Made by a program: the position numbers and the translations under genes. Shown here piece by piece: positions 9,120 to 18,444 of a stretch of 64,000 nt of DNA; position 1 is the stretch's first letter; every line of letters begins with the position of its first letter. This DNA is from Bog-756 sp035949055 (GTDB lineage Bacteria; Actinomycetota; Acidimicrobiia; Acidimicrobiales; RAAP-2): NCBI GenBank assembly GCA_035949055.1, contig DASZIO010000060.1, forward strand, positions 62,001 to 126,000. Reading direction: 5' to 3'. The notes under the pieces are model-generated. The model was not told the origin of the DNA. It saw only the letters and a program-made list of their open reading frames with translations, and searched no databases.

Positions 9120-11327
9120 TCAGACCGGCACCGGCTCTGACTCGGCCGCCTCGGGTGACTCCGCCGGCTGGAGATCCGGTTCCACCGACAGGCGGGGGAG
9201 GGCCCGGTCGAGCCAGCCGGGGAACCACCAGTTCGCCTTGCCGAACAGGAACATGAGGGAAGGCACGATGGCCATGCGGATGAGTAGTGCATCCATCAGG
9301 ATGCCAGCGGCCAGACCGAGGCCGAACTCCTTGATGACCCGTTCGCCGCCCAAGATGAATGAACCGAAGACGAGGATCATGATCAGCGCGGCTGCGGTGA
9401 TGGTCTTCCCGGTGGCGGCCAGACCCTTGCGCACGGCCGTGCGGTTGTCCCCGCACTTCAGGTATTCCTCGTGGATGCGGCTGATGAGGAAGACCTCATA
9501 GTCCATGGACAGCCCGAACAGGATGGCGAACAGCATGACGGGGAGAAACGCCTCGATCGGGCCCGGCCGGTTGACCTGGAAGAGCGCGCCCACCCAACCC
9601 CACTGGAACACGGCCACCAGGATCCCGAAGGCTGCCCCGATGGAGAGCAAGTTCATGGCCGCGGCGGTGAGTGGGATGAGGAGACTCCGGAACACCCAGG
9701 CCAGCAACAGGAACGAGAGCACCACTACCAGCCCGATGAAGAGCGGCAGCTTCGAGGACAGAACCCCGGCGAAGTCGGCGAAGATGGCCGTGTTGCCGCC
9801 CACGTAGACACTCACCCCGGTCCCGGCGACGGCGGCGGGAATGGTGGCCTGCCGTAGGTGGTCGATGAGGTCGGTGGTGACGGAGCTCTGCGGGGACGAT
9901 GTCGGGTACACGGTGACCAGCGAGACGGTCTGCCCGCCCTTGCTCGGGAGGGAGACCGGTGCGACCACCTTGGCCACGTCGGGTTGGGAGGCCACCGAGG
10001 TGGCCAGGTGATCGAGGGTGGCGGCGTCGGCCGGGCCCGCGTTGTCGGCCACCAGCAGCAGCGGGCCGTTGAACCCCGGTCCGAACCCGTTGGCCAGCAG
10101 GTCGTAGGCGGTTCGAGTGGTCGTGCCGCTGGGGTCGTTGCCCTGGTCGGATGAGCCCAGCCGCAGCGAGAAGAAGGGCAGCGCCACCAGCACCACCACA
10201 ACCAGGGCGACGACGGCGGGGAGGATCGGGCGGCGCTGGATGAAAGCGGCCCACCGGGGCCAGAAGCCCTTGGTGCCGGCACCCACGATCCTCGGTCCAT
10301 TGATGGCGAGGTCCCGCGCCTGGCGTCGGCTCAGCACCCGGGGACCGATGAAGCCGAGGAAGGCCGGCAGCAGCGTGAGGGCGGCGATCATGGTGAACAA
10401 CACCCCGATGGCCGCGGCGATGGACAGCCCATAGAGGAAATTGACCCCGAGGGCGAACATGCCGAGCAGTGCGATGCACACGATGATGCCGGCGAAGAGC
10501 ACCGCCCGCCCCGACGTGTTGACTGCGTTCACGATCGACGATTCGACGTCATTGCCGGCGATCAGACCCTGGCGATGCCGGGTCACGATGAACAAGGCGT
10601 AGTCGACGCCCACCCCGAGCCCGATCAGCAGCACCAGCTGGGTGGAGAATTCGGGCATCTTGAGCGCGTGGCTGAGCAACCCGATCACGCCGATGGCGGT
10701 GCCCAATGACGCAAGAGCGGACGCCAGGGGGAGAAGCATGGCGAAGATCGATGCGAATACCAGATAGAGGACGACCCCGGCCAGAAGGATGCCGAGCCCG
10801 GCCGAGCTGAACGACACCCGGTTGGCCGCCTCGGCGACTTGGCCGGCCACCGCGACTTGCAGGTCCGGATGGTGGACCGACTGGGCCGTGGCCACGAACT
10901 GCTTGGCCAGGGATGTCGAGATGTACTGCTCCTGGGTGTCGAAGGTCACCGTGGCGAAGCCGGTTCGGCCGTCGGCACTGATCTGGACCGAGCCGCCCGC
11001 ATCGTAAGGGCTGGTGATGTTGGAGACGTGCGGCACCCCCTTCACCTTGACCAGCATCTCGTTGACCGCGGCCTCGATCGACGGATCCGTGACACGCACC
11101 CCGTTGGTTGTGTGGAACACGATCTGCTCGCGGTCGCCCGCCACCTTCGGCGCGGCTGTCTGCAGCAGGTTGAGGGCTTTTGTCGACTCGGTGTTGGGCA
11201 GCGAGAAGCTGTTCGAGTAGGCGGTACCCACGGAACTGGAGATGAGTATGGTGCCGACCAGCGCGCTGAGCCACACCAGCAGCACGATCACGCGATGGCG
11301 GACGCACCAGGTGGCGAGTGCCTTCAT
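9120..11327 (-). CDS. MMPL/RND family transporter
   Basis: A 735-residue RND-superfamily protein of the MMPL type: a first helix at residues 12-33, an extracytoplasmic domain, five helices (about 170-330), a second loop domain, then five helices to about residue 690. The helix 4 and helix 10 texts (VGVDYALFIVTRH and LSMDYEVFLISRI) contain the conserved Asp-Tyr pair involved in proton relay. Such proteins export lipids or hydrophobic compounds. It is a single-gene unit divergent from the phosphatase gene. Substrate unknown. Confidence 0.9.
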   Translation of the reverse strand: MKALATWCVRHRVIVLLVWLSALVGTILISSSVGTAYSNSFSLPNTESTKALNLLQTAAPKVAGDREQIVFHTTNGVRVTDPSIEAAVNEMLVKVKGVPHVSNITSPYDAGGSVQISADGRTGFATVTFDTQEQYISTSLAKQFVATAQSVHHPDLQVAVAGQVAEAANRVSFSSAGLGILLAGVVLYLVFASIFAMLLPLASALASLGTAIGVIGLLSHALKMPEFSTQLVLLIGLGVGVDYALFIVTRHRQGLIAGNDVESSIVNAVNTSGRAVLFAGIIVCIALLGMFALGVNFLYGLSIAAAIGVLFTMIAALTLLPAFLGFIGPRVLSRRQARDLAINGPRIVGAGTKGFWPRWAAFIQRRPILPAVVALVVVVLVALPFFSLRLGSSDQGNDPSGTTTRTAYDLLANGFGPGFNGPLLLVADNAGPADAATLDHLATSVASQPDVAKVVAPVSLPSKGGQTVSLVTVYPTSSPQSSVTTDLIDHLRQATIPAAVAGTGVSVYVGGNTAIFADFAGVLSSKLPLFIGLVVVLSFLLLAWVFRSLLIPLTAAAMNLLSIGAAFGILVAVFQWGWVGALFQVNRPGPIEAFLPVMLFAILFGLSMDYEVFLISRIHEEYLKCGDNRTAVRKGLAATGKTITAAALIMILVFGSFILGGERVIKEFGLGLAAGILMDALLIRMAIVPSLMFLFGKANWWFPGWLDRALPRLSVEPDLQPAESPEAAESEPVPV

Positions 11328-11519
11328 GTCAGGGATCCTCGAATTGGGAACTGGGAGTCGGGGGTTGAGTTATCGGCGGTCGCCCTGTTGGGGGAGGGGC
11401 GGCCCCGAAGGTCGGCAACATTCTCGCGAAACCTCGGCTCCGACGGTAATCGGGTCGGTCAGGGGAATGACGGTCGCCGCCAGATGCCGGCCGGTGATGG
11501 GGGAGCTCGGCCATCGGCC

Positions 11520-12284
11520 ATGATGGGCCCGATGCAGCCCCGTGAACGCCTCATCGACCTGGCTGGCGCCTTCAACTTCCGGGATCTGGGTGGCTACCCG
11601 GCGGCCGGTGGCCGGGTCACCCGGTGGGGGCGTCTGTTCCGCAGCGACACGCTTCACGAGCTGACCCCCACCGACGTCGATGTCCTGCGGTCCCTGGGGC
11701 TGGCCACCATCGTGGACCTCCGAACGTCGCGCGAGTTGGATCGCACCGGGCGCGGCCCGATGGCCTCCGAGCCGGTCGTCTACCGGCACCTCTCGGTCAT
11801 CCGGGAGGGCGAGGGCGAGGCCATGGCCGTCCCCGCGGAGCCCGGTGAGGAGCTGAGCGCTCGCTACCTCTGGTACCTGGAACATGGCCGCGAACCGCTG
11901 GTCGAGGCCCTGGCCCTCGTCGCCGACGGCGATCGTCTCCCCCTGGTCTTCCACTGCGCCGCGGGCAAGGACCGCACCGGAGTACTGGCGGCCTTGGTCC
12001 TCGACGTCCTGGGTGTGGATCGCGAGATCATCGTGGCCGACTACGTCGTCACCGCCGGCCGGATGGAGCTCATCCTGGCCCGGTACCGGGAGGACGCCCG
12101 TCTGGCCGAGACCATGGCCAAGGTTCCCGCCTACCGCTTCAGCGTCGAGGCGGACACCATGGAGCGGTTCCTCGCCGGTCTTCACGACCGGTTCGGCGGG
12201 GCACGGGGCTGGGCCGTGTCCGCGGGCGTGGACCCCGACGTCCTCGACCGGATGGGTGACCTGCTGCTCGAGCCGGCCGATTGA
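11520..12284 (+). CDS. Tyrosine/serine protein phosphatase-like protein (Y_phosphatase3 type)
   Basis: A 254-residue dual-specificity-like phosphatase. The N-terminal FNFRDLGGYP and WGRLFRSDTLHELT and the P-loop HCAAGKDRTG are the hallmarks of the Y_phosphatase3 family (MptpB/LipA relatives), which act on phosphotyrosine, phosphoserine or phosphoinositides. There are three in-frame ATGs within 12 bases (11520, 11523, 11532); a purine-rich GGGGGAG sits 14 bases before the first. Cytoplasmic, no signal peptide. Stands alone, followed 54 bases on by a membrane-anchored unknown. Confidence 0.87.
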   Translation: MMGPMQPRERLIDLAGAFNFRDLGGYPAAGGRVTRWGRLFRSDTLHELTPTDVDVLRSLGLATIVDLRTSRELDRTGRGPMASEPVVYRHLSVIREGEGEAMAVPAEPGEELSARYLWYLEHGREPLVEALALVADGDRLPLVFHCAAGKDRTGVLAALVLDVLGVDREIIVADYVVTAGRMELILARYREDARLAETMAKVPAYRFSVEADTMERFLAGLHDRFGGARGWAVSAGVDPDVLDRMGDLLLEPAD

Positions 12285-12338
12285 CCGGCGCGTGGCGGCG
12301 CGGGCCCGCGGCGGGTCGAAGGTGCCTACACTGATGGC

Positions 12339-12941
12339 ATGGCCGCGTCGGTCTGGGTGCCGTTCTTAGTCGGTGGGCTGGTGTTCATCTCGCTGGTGGT
12401 GGCGACCATCTCCGCCGCCGGCTTCCTGCTCTGGCGGTACGGCCGCCGCAAATGGCGTGCCCTGCGCTCGCACAGCGCGGTGGTGGGTGCCGGTTTGCTG
12501 TGGACGGCGGCCTCTGCCCGCTACGTGCGACCCCGTCGGGCCACCAGCCCGGACGACATGTCGGACTGGCCGGCCCGTCAGGTACGTCGGGAGATGTGGC
12601 GTTCCGTGGACCGGGCCGAGGCTGCCGTGCGGACCGCCGATGATCTGGGCGGCCCGACCGCCTCACTCCCGTCACTGTGCCGCCGGCTTCGGCACGCGGC
12701 CATGGGCCTCGACCGGATCCTCCGGGTCGAACCCGATGGCGCGGCATCGCCGATACTTGCCGCGCAGGCTTTTGACGTCATGCGAGCCGCCTCGGACGTC
12801 CAACAGGCTGCGGTGCTCTCAGCCGGGGACGCCAACGCTCGCCGTGTCGACGAGCTGTCGCGCGACGCCGACCATGAGCTGGTGTGCCTCGACGCCGGTC
12901 TGGCGTCGACGCAGGCTGTGCTGGGCCGTCCCGACCGCTGA
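12339..12941 (+). CDS. Hypothetical membrane-anchored protein
   Basis: A 200-residue protein with one strong N-terminal transmembrane segment (about residues 7-31), followed by a basic stop-transfer stretch RRKWR and a mostly helical, Arg/Ala-rich cytoplasmic region. No domain is recognised. It may be co-transcribed with the phosphatase (54-base gap) and converges on the aminotransferase gene. Coding status is supported by codon bias and position; function unknown. Confidence 0.6.
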   Translation: MAASVWVPFLVGGLVFISLVVATISAAGFLLWRYGRRKWRALRSHSAVVGAGLLWTAASARYVRPRRATSPDDMSDWPARQVRREMWRSVDRAEAAVRTADDLGGPTASLPSLCRRLRHAAMGLDRILRVEPDGAASPILAAQAFDVMRAASDVQQAAVLSAGDANARRVDELSRDADHELVCLDAGLASTQAVLGRPDR

Positions 12942-12998
12942 GATTCCCGTCGCACAGGTTCAGCCTCGTCGAGTCGTCCGGTGGGGGCAGCTCGACCG

Positions 12999-14333
12999 TC
13001 AGGCCACCGACCGGAGCACCTGCCCGACGGCCGTCTGCAACACGGCCAGCCCATCGGCCAGCAAGTCCTCCTCGATGATCAGCGGTGGCAGCAACCGGAT
13101 GACGTTGCCATAGGTTCCGCAGGAGAGGGTCACCACGCCCTGGGCCTGGCAGACCGCGACGATCCGGCGGGTGGCCTCCGCGTCGGGCTCAGTTGTACCC
13201 GGCCTGACGATCTCGATGGCCATCATGGCCCCTCGCCCGCGGACGTCCCCGACCGCCGGGTACCTCTCCTGGAGCGAGGTGAGTGCGCGGGCCATGGTCG
13301 TCCCGATGCGACGGGCGGCAGCGGCCAAGTCGTCGCGCCGCATGATTTCGATGGTGGCCAGTGCGGAGGCACATGACACCGGGTTGCCGCCATAGGTACC
13401 GCCGAGACCTCCGGGGTGGACGGCGTCCATCACCTCGACCCGGCCGGTCACCGCGGCTAGCGGCAGGCCTCCGGCCAGCGCCTTGGCCGTGGCCACGAGG
13501 TCCGGCTCCACTCCCTCGTGCTCACAGGCGAACCAGTCGCCCGTCCGACAGAAGCCTGTCTGGATCTCGTCCGCGGCCAGCAGCGCACCCCCATCGTGAC
13601 ACCAAGAGGCGAGGGCGGGGAGGAACCCGGGCGCGGGTACCACGAAACCGCCCTCTCCCTGGATCGGCTCAGTGAGGACGCAGGCCACGTTGTCCCGACC
13701 TACATTGCGCTCGATCAACTCGATGGCGCGCCCGGCGGCTTCCGCCCCGGTCATGCCGTCTGGGTCCCGGAAGGGATAGGAGGTAGGCACCCGGTACACC
13801 TCAGGAGCGAAGGGCCCGAACTTGTCCTTGTAGGGCATGTTCTTGGCCGTGAGCGCCATGGTCAGGTTGGTGCGGCCGTGGTAGGCGTGATCGAAGGCCA
13901 CCGCCGCCGGTCGCCCGGTGGCGTGCCTGGCGATCTTCACTGCGTTTTCGACCGCCTCTGCTCCCGAGTTGAACAGCACGGTTCGCTTGGCACCGCTCCC
14001 CGGTGCGAGCGCGTTGAGCGTCTCGCACACGGCCACGTAACCCTCGTATGGATTGACCATGAAACACGTATGGGTAAACCTGGTCGCCTGTTCGGTGACC
14101 GCCTCGACCACTCCAGGGGCCGCATGGCCCACGCTGGTGACGGCGATTCCGGCGCCGAGGTCCAGGAGAGAGTTCCCGTCCACGTCGACGAGGATGGCCC
14201 CGGAGGCTTCGCGGATGTAGACGGGCATGGCCGAGCTCAGCCCGGGGGGCACCGCGGAGGCGCGGCGCCGATGGAGAGCTTCCGAGTTCGGACCGGGGAT
14301 GGTGCCGACGAGGTTGCGCTTCTGGTCGGCCAC
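12999..14333 (-). CDS. gabT: Class III aminotransferase, 4-aminobutyrate transaminase type
   Basis: A PLP-dependent fold-type I transaminase of 444 residues. Landmarks are LFNSGAEAVENAVKIAR, the catalytic Asp in LAADEIQTGF, and the PLP lysine in TAKALAGG. Family resemblance is to GabT, which moves the amino group of 4-aminobutyrate to 2-oxoglutarate. The GTG at 14333 (VADQKRNLV) was chosen since it gives the family length; upstream in-frame sequence overlaps the next gene and is not homologous. Its Shine-Dalgarno is weak. The aldehyde dehydrogenase at 7436-8875 could act next in a GABA route, but the genes are not adjacent. Confidence 0.85.
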   Translation of the reverse strand: MADQKRNLVGTIPGPNSEALHRRRASAVPPGLSSAMPVYIREASGAILVDVDGNSLLDLGAGIAVTSVGHAAPGVVEAVTEQATRFTHTCFMVNPYEGYVAVCETLNALAPGSGAKRTVLFNSGAEAVENAVKIARHATGRPAAVAFDHAYHGRTNLTMALTAKNMPYKDKFGPFAPEVYRVPTSYPFRDPDGMTGAEAAGRAIELIERNVGRDNVACVLTEPIQGEGGFVVPAPGFLPALASWCHDGGALLAADEIQTGFCRTGDWFACEHEGVEPDLVATAKALAGGLPLAAVTGRVEVMDAVHPGGLGGTYGGNPVSCASALATIEIMRRDDLAAAARRIGTTMARALTSLQERYPAVGDVRGRGAMMAIEIVRPGTTEPDAEATRRIVAVCQAQGVVTLSCGTYGNVIRLLPPLIIEEDLLADGLAVLQTAVGQVLRSVA

Positions 14334-14496
14334 GAGGCTCAGCCTGGCACGAACTCCGCCCGTGGTGCCGCCCCTCTGCCTCAAAAGCACTGGCTCCGGA
14401 TGTCCTCGGCCTGCAGCCGGGGTGAAGGGCGTCACCGAGGACGTAAAAAGGGAACTCGCCTGACTGTGGGCGTTCACATCTGCCGGAGCGGTCAAG

Positions 14497-14949
14497 CTAC
14501 TCCGCTCGGGCGTAGGTGAGGTCGAAGTCGGGGGTCCAGCTGGATCCATCGTTCGACATCTCCCAGCGACCGGTGATCGTGTTGCCGTCGTCGTCGAAGG
14601 CGCCGGTGAAGCGCTGCGAGAAGTCGGGGTCTTCGGCAAACCTGCTCAGCGTCCAGATCCTGTCTGCGAAGGTCATGTCATACAGGCGCGCCACCCCGCG
14701 GGAGTCGAAGTAGTGCTGAAGGAATGTCGCTTTGGCGGGGTGGAGGCCAATGATGGCGATGCCATCGGGCACATCGGGATGATCGACTTCCCAGCGCTGG
14801 ACGAGGAAGCGATGGCCAGGCAGCCATTCGAATGTGGTCATGGCGCGGGGGGCGTTGTCCGGATCTGGAGCGAATCCGGCGGTCATTCTCCACTCACCTA
14901 GGAATGGCTCGAGCGCGTCGAGCGGCTCCGGAACAGTCGATGTTGGCAT
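14497..14949 (-). CDS. Conserved hypothetical protein (DUF1579-like, lipocalin-type fold suspected)
   Basis: A 150-residue cytoplasmic protein with alternating short strands (FLGEWRMTAGF, HRFLVQRWEVDHP, GDNTITGRWEMS-like text near the C-terminus), resembling small actinobacterial DUF1579/heme-binding-like beta-barrel proteins. The ATG at 14949 follows AAAGGGG at good spacing; an upstream in-frame Met lacks this. Single gene between gabT and the aldolase-like gene. Function not assigned. Confidence 0.65.
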   Translation of the reverse strand: MPTSTVPEPLDALEPFLGEWRMTAGFAPDPDNAPRAMTTFEWLPGHRFLVQRWEVDHPDVPDGIAIIGLHPAKATFLQHYFDSRGVARLYDMTFADRIWTLSRFAEDPDFSQRFTGAFDDDGNTITGRWEMSNDGSSWTPDFDLTYARAE

Positions 14950-15036
14950 GGTGCCCCTTTGTCTCGGCTGCTGCATTTGTCAAAGGTGGACGGCGGTGGG
15001 CGGCAGGAATCATCGTTGGCCTGGTTGTGCCGGTGA

Positions 15037-16029
15037 TCACCACCCACGCAGGTCCACCGGCCAGGTTTCGATGACCTCCTCGTTGTGGGCCAGATGCATC
15101 CGCTCGTGATAGGCGATGGTCGGGTCGATGTGGGCGGGGAGGACGCGAATCCTGTCACCGACCCGGATCGAGGCTTCGGGCACGAACGTCACGTGCTCGT
15201 CGGAGCAGAACAGGACGCGAGCTCCCTCGATCGAGGGGTCCCCGTGATCCATTCCGAGGGCCTTGAGACCACAGTCGGCCACTGCCCACTCCGGCGACAC
15301 GGAGATCACGGTGGCCAGCACCGAAAGGGCTTGTGCGAACGGGAGACCGAGCCGGCTGTACGCCGTGTCCATCAGGGCGTACGAGCCGGCCTGGATCTCG
15401 GTCGCGCAATGATTGAGGTCGTAGGTTCCCGTGCCACCGGCCGAGATGACTTCGCCCCCGGTCTGATCGTGGGCGACGATGAGCAACTCCATGGCTTCAT
15501 GCACCAGTTCCAACCTGGTGGCTCGCTCCTCCAGGCCGACGGCATGACCCTCGTAACCCATGACACCGCGGACGCTGAGCCCCCGCGCCCGCGCCAGATC
15601 GGCCAGAAGCCCGGCATCCTGTGGCCGACAGCCGCACCGAGGGAGCCCCACATTGACGTCGATCAGTACCTCTCGGACGCCACCAGAGGCGGCCGCGTCG
15701 ACGGTCTCGCTGGAGTCGACGGCCACCGACACCCGTGACCCCCGCTGCACCAGAGCGCCGAGGCGCGATGCGTCGAGTACCTCATTGGCCAAGAGGAGAT
15801 CGTCATCCAACCCGGCGCGGGAGAGGCCCTCCATCTCGGCGATGGTGGCGCAGGCGAACCCGGGGTGGCCCGCATCTGCCTGTCGAGCGGCGAGGGCGGT
15901 GCACTTGTGGGCCTTGACGTGGGGGCGCAGACTTCGTCCGGGCCGTGCCTCGGCCATGGTCTTGAGGTTCCGGTCGAGCCGGTCGCGTTGGACGACCAAC
16001 GCCGGAGTGGTCAGCTCTCCGAGATGCAC
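15037..16029 (-). CDS. D-threonine aldolase / D-serine dehydratase-like PLP enzyme
   Basis: A 330-residue fold-type III (alanine-racemase-like) PLP enzyme. The N-terminus LTTPALVVQRDRLDRN and the PLP lysine in RPHVKAHKC are characteristic, as are the phosphate-binding SAGGTGTY and the C-terminal metal site HIDPT. The His-x-Asp form of that site is what I recall for D-threonine aldolases, whereas D-serine dehydratases use His-x-Cys; on that basis the aldolase activity (D-threonine to glycine plus acetaldehyde) is favoured. Cytoplasmic. Not clearly in an operon. Confidence 0.78.
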   Translation of the reverse strand: MHLGELTTPALVVQRDRLDRNLKTMAEARPGRSLRPHVKAHKCTALAARQADAGHPGFACATIAEMEGLSRAGLDDDLLLANEVLDASRLGALVQRGSRVSVAVDSSETVDAAASGGVREVLIDVNVGLPRCGCRPQDAGLLADLARARGLSVRGVMGYEGHAVGLEERATRLELVHEAMELLIVAHDQTGGEVISAGGTGTYDLNHCATEIQAGSYALMDTAYSRLGLPFAQALSVLATVISVSPEWAVADCGLKALGMDHGDPSIEGARVLFCSDEHVTFVPEASIRVGDRIRVLPAHIDPTIAYHERMHLAHNEEVIETWPVDLRGW

Positions 16030-16220
16030 GCCCGCAGCGTAGGCTCAACACCGTCCGGCCGGGCCGGCGCCGCGACGGGACGGGCCGTAGGCCTACGGGT
16101 AGTCCTTGGCCCGAGGGGGGTACTCGAGTGTGGCGTTCCACTCGTCACGCACGGCTCGGCGTCGAGCCCACCCCCGAGCCCGTCGAGGTCCTTCTCGTGT
16201 GGGTGGGTCCTACCCGGGTC

Positions 16221-18386
16221 TCACGAAATGGCGACCGCCACCGAGGTGCCCGCATCGCAGGCATGGCGGGCCACTCGCACCTCGTAGGTTCCCGGCCGAA
16301 CCACCATGGAGTGGGAGACAGTGTCCCGTTCGGCCAAGGTGGCCCGAGACACACGGAGTTCGGCCGCGGCGTCATCCCCGGCCGCGAGTTCGATCCTCTT
16401 GAACGCCATCAGCCGGGCCGGCCGGCGTGATCCGGCCCGCCGCACGTAGACCTGCACGACTTCACCTCCGCCCCGCCCGCCGGTGTTGCGGAGTGAGGCC
16501 CGGATTTGGATCCCGTCGGCCACCGCCTCGGCCGCCACGCCCGTGATGGCGACCGTCGTGTAGCTCAGCCCGAACCCGAACGGGTAGGCCGGTTGGGTGC
16601 CCGCCCGGGCGAGGTGCCAGTACCCGTGCCATTGGTCGTACGCGAACGACTCGCTCTCAGCGTCAAAGGGGGGAAGATGCGATTCCTCCGTCGGCACCGA
16701 GAAGGGGAGCCGGCCCGACGCATCGACCTCGCCGAGCAGCACGGCGGCCAGGCCATGGCCTCCCTCCATGCCCGCGTACCAAGACTGCAGCACGGCTGGC
16801 ACGGTGGTGTCCCACTCGGAGACGAGCACCGCGCTTCCCGCCACGATGGCCACGACGGTCCGAGGATTGGCTCCGGCGACGGCCCGAATGAGCGCCACGT
16901 CCTCCTCGTGGAGACGCAACGACTTCCGGTCGCCACCGGTGGCGAATCCGCCTGCCTCCCTTGTCGTCACGTAACGCGGGGGTTCGATCGACCGCTCGTC
17001 GGCGATCGAAGCGTCGAATTGCTCCACTACGCCGAGGTCGTCGGGTCCCGGGAAGAGGTGGCGGAGGTGCGCGGTGGCGAACTCCCCGATGAATTCGCCC
17101 TCGTCGTCGCGGGTGTAGCCCACCACCACGAGGGCCGCGTTGGCCGCGCCGGCCAGCGACGCGATCCCGTCGGGATCGGTTTCCTCGGCGTGGATGACGC
17201 GGACGTCGGGGAGAGCCGCACGCAGGCCGTCGGCCACCGTCGCCACTTCGGGGGCCCATACGTCGCTCGAGCCGCCGTCGCCGAGGTTGATCGTTGTGGC
17301 CAACCGGCCGAAGAGGGCCAGGGTCGCTTCCGGAGGAAGTTCGAGCGGGAGGACTGGTCTACCGTCGACCGGTTCGTTGCGCAAGAGCACGACCGACCGA
17401 GCCGAAACCTCGCGGGCCAGGGCGCGATGGCCCGGATTGGCCAGGACGCCCCGGCCCGGTGGCGGGGTGCGGAGAACCGGGTCGAATCGCAGCCTCGTAG
17501 CGATGACCCGCTCCGCGGCCCGCTCCACCTCCCCCCACGACACCGAGCCGTCATCGAGGGCGCGGCGGAGACCGCCGGCCCGGATCATGCGGTACGGCAT
17601 CTCCACGTCGAGCCCGGCCCGGACGGACTGCGCCGCATCGCGGATGCCGAGGATCCAATCGCTGATGACGAACCCCTCGAATCCCCACTCCCGGCGGAGG
17701 ATCCCGTCCACGAGCGCCTCGTTCTCCCCACACCAGGCGCCGTTGACGCGGTTGTACGCGGTCATGACTGCGGCCACGCCCTCGTCCACGATGCGCTTGA
17801 AGTGGGGGAGATAGACGTCGTGGAGGGCAGCTTCGTCCACGGTTATGTCCACGACGAACCGGGCGTTCTCCATCGAGTTGCAGGCGAAATGCTTCACGCA
17901 GGCCATGGCGTGGCGCTGGACGCCTCGGGTGAGCGCGGCGCCCATTTCCCCCACGTGGAACGGGTCCTCGCCGTAGGTCTCCTGGGCGCGTCCCCATGCC
18001 GGGTGACGCAAGAGATTGACGCACACGCCTCCGTAGAGATCGGCGCCGACGGACCGGAGCTCACGCCCGATCGCCTCGCCTACTCGCTCCTCGAGCCCGG
18101 GATCCCAGGTCGCTCCCCGGGCCATGGTGACCGGGAAGCAGGTGGCGTGGTCCACGACGACGCCCCGGGGGCCGTCGGAGAAGGCGAATCCGTCCAACCC
18201 GAGACGTTCGATCCGGCCCGCTCGGAACGGACTCTTGTGATAGCCGGCTTCGGCCAGGTAAGCGAGGCCGGCCCAGAATGGCGCATCGCCGTCGAGGCAC
18301 CAGAGCTTCTCGTCTTCGGTCATCCGGGCCACGATGGCGCCGGCGACGGCTGGGTCGCCTGGTTCGGCCGCGGGCCCAGTGGTCAT
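16221..18386 (-). CDS. Glycoside hydrolase family 3 (beta-glucosidase type)
   Basis: A 721-residue GH3 enzyme without a signal peptide, so intracellular. The N-terminal TIM-barrel has KHFACNSMEN and the nucleophile motif GFVISDW; the C-terminal alpha/beta sandwich (about residues 310-560) and a fibronectin type III-like domain (about 610-710, with GEVVQVYV) follow. This architecture is that of beta-glucosidases and related exo-glycosidases. No transport genes adjoin it. Substrate specificity cannot be read from sequence. Confidence 0.92.
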   Translation of the reverse strand: MTTGPAAEPGDPAVAGAIVARMTEDEKLWCLDGDAPFWAGLAYLAEAGYHKSPFRAGRIERLGLDGFAFSDGPRGVVVDHATCFPVTMARGATWDPGLEERVGEAIGRELRSVGADLYGGVCVNLLRHPAWGRAQETYGEDPFHVGEMGAALTRGVQRHAMACVKHFACNSMENARFVVDITVDEAALHDVYLPHFKRIVDEGVAAVMTAYNRVNGAWCGENEALVDGILRREWGFEGFVISDWILGIRDAAQSVRAGLDVEMPYRMIRAGGLRRALDDGSVSWGEVERAAERVIATRLRFDPVLRTPPPGRGVLANPGHRALAREVSARSVVLLRNEPVDGRPVLPLELPPEATLALFGRLATTINLGDGGSSDVWAPEVATVADGLRAALPDVRVIHAEETDPDGIASLAGAANAALVVVGYTRDDEGEFIGEFATAHLRHLFPGPDDLGVVEQFDASIADERSIEPPRYVTTREAGGFATGGDRKSLRLHEEDVALIRAVAGANPRTVVAIVAGSAVLVSEWDTTVPAVLQSWYAGMEGGHGLAAVLLGEVDASGRLPFSVPTEESHLPPFDAESESFAYDQWHGYWHLARAGTQPAYPFGFGLSYTTVAITGVAAEAVADGIQIRASLRNTGGRGGGEVVQVYVRRAGSRRPARLMAFKRIELAAGDDAAAELRVSRATLAERDTVSHSMVVRPGTYEVRVARHACDAGTSVAVAIS

Positions 18387-18444
18387 GCAGCCATACTCAC
18401 AGCTGTCGTCAGGCCCCGCCTACCGGCCGGGCATCACGAGCCGG

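Noticed and set aside
14334..14639. Extended N-terminus of the aminotransferase
   Set aside because: It overlaps the small conserved gene at 14497-14949, is Ser/Thr/Pro-rich and exceeds the family length.
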